Of a stretch of DNA of 64,000 nucleotides, positions 57,312-64,000 are shown piece after piece. Below the pieces are notes generated by a model. It was not told where the DNA came from and did not search any database. It worked only from the letters and a program-made list of their open reading frames with translations. Numbering within the stretch: the stretch's first letter is position 1; every line of letters begins with the position of its first letter. Origin of the DNA: Pseudoalteromonas sp. MEBiC 03607 (GTDB lineage Bacteria; Pseudomonadota; Gammaproteobacteria; Enterobacterales; Alteromonadaceae). The translations under genes and the position numbers were made by a program. The stretch covers positions 2,056,501 through 2,120,500 of the forward strand of contig NZ_SRRY01000001.1 in the NCBI RefSeq assembly GCF_004792295.1, given 5' to 3'.

Positions 57312-58175
57312 TTACCACCTAGCGGTAAATCCTCGATTATCTATGTGAACAAAACCACCGTGGTGAGAGGCGGGTTTATAGCGACCGATACCGCCGTTAT
57401 AGCGGCTCTGTTTTTGAAATTTTTCGAACACTTTATAAAGTACATCAACATCAGCAATCGTTAGTTTACCATCGCCATTTAAATCGTCCATTCGGCCATC
57501 GCCATTCTCATCTATATATAAGTCAAAGGCATCACCATATTGGTGTCGGCTGTGTTTGCCATTACCAATAGAGCGGTTGTAGTGGGGGGTTCGATAGCCA
57601 CTAATAAAGGCAAATTTGCTGACTTTAATCCCTTCATTTTGTACAAACGTGAGTAACTCTTCTAGCATCATCAAGCCGTCGTTATTTATATATAAATATT
57701 TTGGAAAGTCACTCACTTGCTTACAAATTACATTTTTAATTTGTACATGAGGAGTAAGCTGGCGTGATAAGTCTTTTTCAAAAATTTCGATAAATCCGTT
57801 TGGCGCAGTGTACTGTGGGTAATTTTTATAAGGGGCAGGGTATAGCCCTATTTGGTAATTATTCAATTGTTTATTGTCTGAATTGAAAGGCTTTTTCACG
57901 ATAATGAGCAAGTGTTTAGTGACTTTACCATTACTCAGTACTAGGTTGTAGAAACCCGCATTGTTGGGCGCATTTATGGCAATGCTGGTTGGTCCTAGTC
58001 GTGCTGTTTCAACATCTGAAACAGCAGTAGGAGTAAAATCAGCCGTGTTATCAAGAGTCAGAACTTGGTTTGCATCTAAAATTAAACTATGTAACGTGTC
58101 ACTTAGCTCAATGGCTAGAGTCCGCTGGGCATTGATAACGAAAAATAGATAAAAAATAACACGGCTTAATTTCAT
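57312..58175 (-). CDS. YcbK-like M15 (DUF882) murein peptidase-family protein with EF-hand insertion
   Basis: The 287-residue exported protein has a signal peptide (about 1-21), an extra N-terminal domain (about 25-150) and a C-terminal M15/DUF882 domain with ligands in HQYGDAFD (H211, D218) and HHGGFVHID (H277, D279). Between them is an acidic segment DENGDGRMDDLNGDGKLT (from D222) typical of paired EF-hand or dockerin-like calcium sites. It starts 8 bases after the ycbB stop. In E. coli ycbK also follows ycbB. Confidence 0.85.
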   Translation of the reverse strand: MKLSRVIFYLFFVINAQRTLAIELSDTLHSLILDANQVLTLDNTADFTPTAVSDVETARLGPTSIAINAPNNAGFYNLVLSNGKVTKHLLIIVKKPFNSDNKQLNNYQIGLYPAPYKNYPQYTAPNGFIEIFEKDLSRQLTPHVQIKNVICKQVSDFPKYLYINNDGLMMLEELLTFVQNEGIKVSKFAFISGYRTPHYNRSIGNGKHSRHQYGDAFDLYIDENGDGRMDDLNGDGKLTIADVDVLYKVFEKFQKQSRYNGGIGRYKPASHHGGFVHIDNRGFTARW

Positions 58176-58183
58176 AATTTTCC

Positions 58184-59803
58184 TTAAATTGAATTATTAG
58201 CTAATGGCGTAGTTAACTTTTTTAATAGTTCTGCATCGCGGTTATAAACATCGCTATAAAAATGAAGACCTTCCTGATCGTTCCCTGAGACAGTCCAGTA
58301 CATTAATAGCACGTCTAATGGTTTAGATAAGCTAACTTTTTTAGTTTCTTTTGCGGCAATAGTGTCATCAATGTCACTGCGAGACCAATTATCTGAGGTT
58401 CCTAAGATTTTTTCAGCTAAGGTGAAAGGATCATCGACTCTTACACAACCATGACTAAATGCACGTTGGTCTTGCTGAAATAGGCTTTTTGCTGGTGTAT
58501 CGTGCAAATAAATTGAGTATTTATTGGGAAACATAAATTTAATTTGGCCTAGCGAGTTATTCTCTGATGGTTGTTGTACAAACCAGTACGGAAAGTTCTT
58601 CCGGCTTGCATTTGCCCAATCAATACTCTCACTATCAACTGGGTTACGGCGGCTATCAACCACAACAAAGTCTTTTTCATTTAGGTAGTTAGGATTTTCT
58701 TTCATTTTTTTGATAATGCCACCTGAAATACTACGTGGAACAGTCCAAGTTGGGTTCATCACGATATAACTCATTTGCCCTTTAAATATTGGGGTTTTGG
58801 TGTAGTTTCTGCCTACAACTACATTGGTTTGCCATTTAAGCTTGTTATCTTCAAATAAATACAGCTTATAACCAGCTATATTTACGATCAAAAAACGTTC
58901 TGTGAGCGTATTATCAACCCAGCGAATGCGTTCTAAATTAACTAAAATATCATTCACATATTCGCTGTAGTCTTTATTGAGAAGTTTTAAAGTTGCACCG
59001 CCAATAATACCATCGTCATCAACTTGATGAGCGTATTGAAATTTTTTGACAGCATCAACAAGTTCATCATCATACTCGGAAGCATCAGATAGGTTACCAG
59101 TATAATAATTTAAGCGATGTAGTTTTTGTTTTAAGAGCGGCACTGCTGGGTCTGTTTGACCTGGTTTAAGTGCTTTACTTTGCAAGGAAATTGCAGGTAG
59201 CTCACCTTTTGCATCAAGCTCTCGGTAAAATACTAGCGCTTTCTTTAACCTTTGATAATGGGGTAATACGGGCTTAAGGTTGTTTAATCCTTTATCAAGA
59301 CTCTTAGATTTTACATGTTTGAGTAAAGAAGCTGCTGCAGCATCAGGGCTGACATCAAATTGTTCATAGTTCCATGTAGATGCTAGCTGTTTTGGGTTAA
59401 CTTTACCGCGGATCAAATGTTTCGCATAGGTCATAATTGCGTCAGTCATTAGTACGTCAAACTGTGCCTCGGCTGCATCAGTGCCACGTTTATCTACTTC
59501 GTCTATAAGTGCCAGTAATGTATCAAAGTGATAATCGTTGGGTGAAAGACCTTCAAGTTCTGACTGTGCGATTAAGTTGAGTACTTGCTTTGCATATTTA
59601 ATGTCAGCCCAAACTTGCTCAAAGCCATTTGCCTTGTATGTGGCAATGGTCATTTCAGGGGAGTGGATCTGCTGTTCTTCAATGGTGTGTGATTCACCAA
59701 TGAGAATAGGTTCAAGCTGTTGTTGCAAGTATTGGTTTTCGGCTAATACAGGTGCGCCTAATAAAAAACAACTAACCAAAGCCGTTTGACGAAAAAATTT
59801 CAT
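58184..59803 (-). CDS. ycbB: L,D-transpeptidase YcbB (LdtD family)
   Basis: The 539-residue protein has a signal peptide (about 1-21), an N-terminal scaffold domain, a peptidoglycan-binding domain (about 215-278, DAVKKFQYAHQVDDDGIIGGAT) and a YkuD catalytic domain (about 300-490) with Cys453 in FSHGCVRVDDP. It makes 3-3 peptide cross-links in murein in the periplasm and resists most beta-lactams. The length is slightly below E. coli LdtD (615). It is co-directional with the M15 gene. Confidence 0.93.
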   Translation of the reverse strand: MKFFRQTALVSCFLLGAPVLAENQYLQQQLEPILIGESHTIEEQQIHSPEMTIATYKANGFEQVWADIKYAKQVLNLIAQSELEGLSPNDYHFDTLLALIDEVDKRGTDAAEAQFDVLMTDAIMTYAKHLIRGKVNPKQLASTWNYEQFDVSPDAAAASLLKHVKSKSLDKGLNNLKPVLPHYQRLKKALVFYRELDAKGELPAISLQSKALKPGQTDPAVPLLKQKLHRLNYYTGNLSDASEYDDELVDAVKKFQYAHQVDDDGIIGGATLKLLNKDYSEYVNDILVNLERIRWVDNTLTERFLIVNIAGYKLYLFEDNKLKWQTNVVVGRNYTKTPIFKGQMSYIVMNPTWTVPRSISGGIIKKMKENPNYLNEKDFVVVDSRRNPVDSESIDWANASRKNFPYWFVQQPSENNSLGQIKFMFPNKYSIYLHDTPAKSLFQQDQRAFSHGCVRVDDPFTLAEKILGTSDNWSRSDIDDTIAAKETKKVSLSKPLDVLLMYWTVSGNDQEGLHFYSDVYNRDAELLKKLTTPLANNSI

Positions 59804-60211
59804 AGCTATGTCCTTATAACGTATTAGGTTTGAGCCAGAGACTCATTTATTAAATGCTAATTTAAGCTTAGCAAAGCAATACAAAATATAGGAACAAATT
59901 TACTTATTTTTTAGTAATAGTAATCCGTATTAATATTAAAAACAGAACACTTTACCTAGTGAGTAGATATAATACCAAGCAGTAATTCTTAGTCATTTTG
60001 ATGAATTAAATCTATCGTTAAAAATTACTTATTTACGACAGCATGAATACCAGAGCAATAGCAATGCAAGAACAACTCAATAACAAAGTTTTTGCCTTGT
60101 AATCAACGAGGTTTTATTGTCTCAAAATAGACCTGTTAATTAAGTGAATAGATATAAAAAACGCTTGGCAAACTACTTTGCCAAGCGTTAGGTTGGGATA
60201 GTGGAATATTA
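59804..60211. other. Intergenic region between ycbB and the RND pump
   Basis: 408 bases, AT-rich. It contains the ycbB promoter region on its left and the RND-pump terminator at 60155-60189. I see no further gene. Short open frames here have no ribosome site. Confidence 0.6.
60155..60189 (-). terminator. Intrinsic terminator of the RND efflux operon
   Basis: On the minus strand AACGCTTGGCAAA-GTAG-TTTGCCAAGCGTT is followed by a T run. It lies 22 bases after the RND permease stop. Confidence 0.92.
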
Positions 60212-63200
60212 TTAGTTACTACTTGTCTGTAACTCAGATTCAGTTGGTGTTTTTTTACCTTTCAGTTTACTTATTAGGCGTTTAAAGTCCTCAAGTGCAA
60301 CGTACTGACATGGAATTAATATCAGTGTAATAACGGTCGCAAATAACACACCAAAAGCTAGTGAAACCGCCATTGGAATAACTATTTTAGCCTGTAAGCT
60401 TGTTTCCATAATGATTGGTAATACACCAATGAATGTGGTGATTGAGGTTAATAAAATAGCTCTAAAACGTCGGCCACCAGCCTGCATGACAGCCTCTTTA
60501 ATTGCTACACCTTCAGCGCGAGCTTTATTAACAAAGTCGACCATTACTAGCGAGTCATTCACCACAACCCCGGCAACAGCGATGATACCGAATACCGATA
60601 GGCTACTCATCGTCATACCTAAGATCATGTGACCGAACATCGCACCAATTACGCCAAATGGAATAACCGACATAATAATGAATGGTTGCGAGTATGAGCG
60701 TAGTGGAATAGCAAGTAACGCAAAGATAATCATCATTGATAATGCAAAATCACGTACTTGCTCTGCCACACTGTCCATTTCTTCTTGAATACGGCCAGCT
60801 ACATTACTTTCTACACCTGGGTAACTTTTCAATAGGCTAGGTAAGTAGTCGTCACGAATTTCTTTAGCAATGGCAAACGGCTCTGCTTGGTCAGTATTTA
60901 CCGCAGCCCATACGTTTACGGTACGTTTAGCATTTTCACGGCGAATGCGGTTTACGCCATCAACAATATTAACCTTAGCGACTTCAGCAAGCGGCACTTC
61001 AACGCCAGTGGGTGTAATGATACGTGCATCTGTAATGTCACTTACTGCATCACGAGATTCACGAGGGTAGCGGATCATTACTTTTATTTCTTCACCATCA
61101 CGTAAAATACGTTGTGCTTCAAGGCCGTAGTAACTAAAGCTGACTTGTGATGCCACATCCGATAGCGTTAAGCCTAAGCTGTAAGCAAGCGGTTTAAGTT
61201 CAAGTTGTACTTCATCGGTTGCTGATTGTAGTGAGTCATTAACATCACCCACACCTTCCATGCTATTTAATTTCTCTTTTAACTTAGCCGCAACCTCTTT
61301 TAGCTTGTTGATATCTTTGCCTTCAAGGCGGAAGCTCACATCGCCGTCATCACGACCTCCGTTCATGATACTATCTTCAATATTAAGTGTTTTCACACCC
61401 GGTAATGGTGGCATTTGTTCGCGCCACATAGCACTTAATTGGAATGTATCAATAGGGCGTAAATCGGGTTCAACTAAAATTGCCATGATACGAGCACTTG
61501 TACGACCGCGTAAACTAACCGATAAGTCGCGGATCATTGCTTGACCATATTGCTCTTCAAGTTGTTTATCGACATCTAAAATCAGCTTCTCAATAGTTTG
61601 TACTGTTTCAAGAGTTGCTTGCTCAGATGAAGATAGGTTCATTTCAACAGAGATACGAGGGAAATCATGCGGAATTTTAGGGTTCGCAACAAATTTCACT
61701 AAACCACCCGCAAACATACCGCCACTGACAATAAGTACACAGATAAAACCAACAATCACGGTGTAGCGATAGTGAATACAGCGACCAATAAATGGAGTGT
61801 AGTAATTATCAACAAAGTTCTTGAGGCCTTTATCCATACCTAAGCGTAAACGGTGTAACGGGTTTTTAGGATTCGCAGGTTTATTTTTCATAGCCGCTAA
61901 GTGAGCCGGTAAAATTAGTTTTGACTCAATCAATGAGAAAATTAAGCAAAGGATAATTACACCACCAATGGCTTTAGAAAACGCAGAGCCAGGGCCTGAT
62001 GCCAATGTTTGCGGTAAGAATGCGGCAATTGTGGTTAACACCCCAAAGGTTGCTGGAATCGCAACGCGTTTTACGCCGCGTACTACGTTATCGAGACTGT
62101 GACCGTGTTTTTCAATTTCAGCACTGGCTGACTCACCAACCACGATGGCGTCATCAACCACAATCCCCAGCACCAGTATAAATGCGAATAAAGAAGCTAA
62201 GTTAACTGTGATGTCTATAAAGCCCAGAGGCATCATTAAAAATGCACCTAGGAATGACACTGGTAAACCCATCATGACCCAAAATGCTAAGCGCAGTGGC
62301 AAGAATAGGGCAAGTACCACCATCACTAAAATACCACCCCACACCATGTTGTCGATCATCATGTTTAGACGACCTTCAAGGTAGTAAGTTAAATCAACAA
62401 TCGGTGATAGTTTTACACCAGCAGGAAGCTGTGGCGCTTTATCTGCGAGGTATTTTTTTAATACCGCAGCAACTTTAGTGATGTCTTGATCTTTTGATGC
62501 ATTTACTTCAAAAGTCAGTGAATTTTTACCGTTGTACTTAGAGTATTGTAAGCCTTCTTCAAAGCCATCGTTAATTGTTGCTACATCACCTAATAACACC
62601 TGTGCGCCATCAGGTAGGTGTAATAAAGGCAGATTTTCGAACTCTTTACCACGATATGCTTGGTTTTCAACACGCATTGAAATGTAGCCATTTTCAGAGC
62701 GAATTTGACCCGCTGACATATTGGCAGAGAAGCTACGCACGGCTGTGGCAATATCACGGAAAGTTAAACCATACTCACGTAGTTTATCTGGGCTGATTTC
62801 AATGCCAATTTCGTAGTTTAAGCCACTGTAAAAGTTGACCAAGTTTATTTGTGGTAAAGCTTGTAGCTCATCTTTTATGTCGTTACCAAGCTCTTTGAGC
62901 TGGTAGTTACTCATATCGCCATACAAAGCGAGTATCATGACTTCTTGCTCAAACTTTTCGCGGCGAACAATAGGGCGTTCCATCTCAGCAGGGAAGGTAT
63001 TAATTGAATCAACCTGCATCTTGATTTCGTCGAGTACTTCTTGCGGGTCGTATTTTTCTTCGATTTCTATCCAAGCTTGTGAAAAGCCACGGTTTGAATA
63101 AGTAATTAAACGTTTAATGCCTTCGAGGCCCTCTAAAGACTCTTCGACCTTAATGGTGATGCCTTCTTCTACCTCTTGTGGCGCAGCCCCAGGGTAAACA

Positions 63201-63364
63201 GCTTGAATACTGATCCAGTTACTTTCAAACTGTGGGAACATTTGTTTACGCACCGACATTGCTGTCAATAAGCCGCCCACTAAAATGAATATCATAAGTA
63301 GGTTTGCAGCAACTGGGTTGCGAGCAAACCAGGCAATAAGCCCTTTTTCTCTGTGCGTGGTCAT
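60212..63364 (-). CDS. RND family efflux pump permease
   Basis: The 1050-residue protein has the AcrB-type duplicated layout with 12 membrane helices, two large periplasmic loops and the proton-relay Asp pair in GIVVDDAIVVGES. It belongs to the HAE1-like group (YPGAAPQEVEEGIT...). The substrate class is unknown and could be drugs, lipids or fatty acids. It follows its adaptor after 3 bases. No outer-membrane channel gene is seen downstream, only a terminator, so it probably uses a TolC encoded elsewhere. Confidence 0.94.
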   Translation of the reverse strand: MTTHREKGLIAWFARNPVAANLLMIFILVGGLLTAMSVRKQMFPQFESNWISIQAVYPGAAPQEVEEGITIKVEESLEGLEGIKRLITYSNRGFSQAWIEIEEKYDPQEVLDEIKMQVDSINTFPAEMERPIVRREKFEQEVMILALYGDMSNYQLKELGNDIKDELQALPQINLVNFYSGLNYEIGIEISPDKLREYGLTFRDIATAVRSFSANMSAGQIRSENGYISMRVENQAYRGKEFENLPLLHLPDGAQVLLGDVATINDGFEEGLQYSKYNGKNSLTFEVNASKDQDITKVAAVLKKYLADKAPQLPAGVKLSPIVDLTYYLEGRLNMMIDNMVWGGILVMVVLALFLPLRLAFWVMMGLPVSFLGAFLMMPLGFIDITVNLASLFAFILVLGIVVDDAIVVGESASAEIEKHGHSLDNVVRGVKRVAIPATFGVLTTIAAFLPQTLASGPGSAFSKAIGGVIILCLIFSLIESKLILPAHLAAMKNKPANPKNPLHRLRLGMDKGLKNFVDNYYTPFIGRCIHYRYTVIVGFICVLIVSGGMFAGGLVKFVANPKIPHDFPRISVEMNLSSSEQATLETVQTIEKLILDVDKQLEEQYGQAMIRDLSVSLRGRTSARIMAILVEPDLRPIDTFQLSAMWREQMPPLPGVKTLNIEDSIMNGGRDDGDVSFRLEGKDINKLKEVAAKLKEKLNSMEGVGDVNDSLQSATDEVQLELKPLAYSLGLTLSDVASQVSFSYYGLEAQRILRDGEEIKVMIRYPRESRDAVSDITDARIITPTGVEVPLAEVAKVNIVDGVNRIRRENAKRTVNVWAAVNTDQAEPFAIAKEIRDDYLPSLLKSYPGVESNVAGRIQEEMDSVAEQVRDFALSMMIIFALLAIPLRSYSQPFIIMSVIPFGVIGAMFGHMILGMTMSSLSVFGIIAVAGVVVNDSLVMVDFVNKARAEGVAIKEAVMQAGGRRFRAILLTSITTFIGVLPIIMETSLQAKIVIPMAVSLAFGVLFATVITLILIPCQYVALEDFKRLISKLKGKKTPTESELQTSSN

Positions 63365-63367
63365 GGC

Positions 63368-64000
63368 TTATTCCTCTTTTAACGCTAACTGCGTTGTTGG
63401 CACACTTAGTTTTGCATTATCTAGCTTGACTGCCATGCCTTCAGTTGGGTATTCAAGAGCAGAGGTAATAAGTTGTTCACCATTAGCAAGGCCATTATCG
63501 GCGATTACCATGCCATTTTGTTCGCGCACTATGTTAAGTGTTTTAAAAGTAAGGGTTTCGCCATCTTGTAAAACGGCTACTTTATTGTCTTTAACTAAGT
63601 GATGCGGAACAACAATTGCGTTGTCTAGTGCACGGCCTTCAATGGTGGCATTAATGTACGAGCCAAAACGCAGAGGTTGCTTTTGCTCATAAGGCGTTGC
63701 TACTTGTGCTACTAGGTAATTCATACGGCTGCGTTGGTCAACAACCCCTTCGCTGCGAACAATAGTCGCTTGCCACGTTGTTTGTTTACCTGCAAATTCA
63801 GCGTTAATTGATACGTTAGCACCAATACCTTGATTGTTTAGGTATTGTAGGTCTTTATCTGCAACAGGTAAGCGAATTTCAGCCAGTGATGTTGAGCTTA
63901 GGCTACCAAAGCTATTGCCTGGGTTTACTACACTGCCTAAACTAATTAGTCGCTCGTCAATAATCGCATCGTATGGCGCTTTAATGTAAGTGCGCTCTAG
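63368..64000 (-). CDS. RND efflux periplasmic adaptor, C-terminal part (partial, 5' end outside window)
   Basis: 211 codons of a longer gene are open to the window end. They cover the end of the coiled-coil/lipoyl region and the beta-barrel and membrane-proximal domains of a membrane-fusion protein (GVVDQRSRMNYLVAQVA; NATIEGRALDNAIVVPHHLV). The signal or anchor lies outside. It is co-transcribed with the RND permease. Confidence 0.9.
   Translation of the reverse strand, partial: LERTYIKAPYDAIIDERLISLGSVVNPGNSFGSLSSTSLAEIRLPVADKDLQYLNNQGIGANVSINAEFAGKQTTWQATIVRSEGVVDQRSRMNYLVAQVATPYEQKQPLRFGSYINATIEGRALDNAIVVPHHLVKDNKVAVLQDGETLTFKTLNIVREQNGMVIADNGLANGEQLITSALEYPTEGMAVKLDNAKLSVPTTQLALKEE

Overview
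The window looks like a contiguous piece of chromosome from a marine gammaproteobacterium of the order Alteromonadales, most likely Pseudoalteromonas. The gene orders dnaX-ybaB-recR-htpG-adk, recN-nadK next to grpE, carA-carB-greA, gltB-gltD and ycbB-ycbK are typical of gammaproteobacteria. The protein sequences, low G+C and plentiful U-rich intrinsic terminators fit Pseudoalteromonas. This genus assignment is inference, because no rRNA is present. I saw no tRNA, rRNA, insertion sequence, prophage or CRISPR array.

Layout. 1-4.4 kb: end of dnaX, ybaB, recR, htpG (behind a clear sigma-32 promoter) and adk. 4.5-7.3 kb: an exported thiol peroxidase and a two-gene signalling operon (receiver-CheC fusion plus PAS-GGDEF cyclase). 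7.3-13 kb: the stress operon prkA-yeaH-spoVR-usp. 13.2-14.4 kb: divergent sodB and grxD. 14.4-21.8 kb: a self-contained minus-strand export operon made of a tiny membrane peptide, a periplasmic adaptor, an ABC ATPase, two MacB/FtsX-type permeases, a sigma-54-type response regulator and its histidine kinase. It is preceded by two GC-rich palindromes and a -24/-12-like site. 22.4-28.3 kb: glutamate synthase gltBD with ArgR-type boxes upstream.

28.4-36.4 kb is the accessory part. It holds a small unknown protein with an OmpR-type regulator, a histidine kinase with periplasmic TPRs, and two tandem secreted paralogues of unknown function that share a 78-residue stretch with no amino-acid change despite 28 synonymous codon differences. 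36.4-41.5 kb: recN (SOS boxes), nadK, an HrcA-like repressor and grpE (sigma-32 promoter). 41.5-46.4 kb: a Bcr-type efflux pump, an M48 lipoprotein protease, a small Cys-containing repeat protein, a Tsx-like porin and an NhaC-family transporter. The transporter leader carries a structured RNA resembling a SAM-II riboswitch, with a built-in strand-swap hairpin.

46.7-52.6 kb: dapB, carA and carB (behind a leader peptide and attenuator-like hairpin) and greA. 52.7-64 kb: an S66 peptidase, a nitroreductase with a divergent LysR regulator, a serine hydrolase with TPRs, a probable gene remnant, a ycbK-like M15 protein with an EF-hand insertion next to L,D-transpeptidase ycbB, and an RND efflux pump with its adaptor cut by the window end.

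The best candidates for something new are the SAM-II-like leader of the NhaC transporter, the autoregulated sigma-54/ABC export operon with its 30-residue leading ORF, the secreted paralogue pair beside a TPR sensor kinase, and the carA leader peptide/attenuator.
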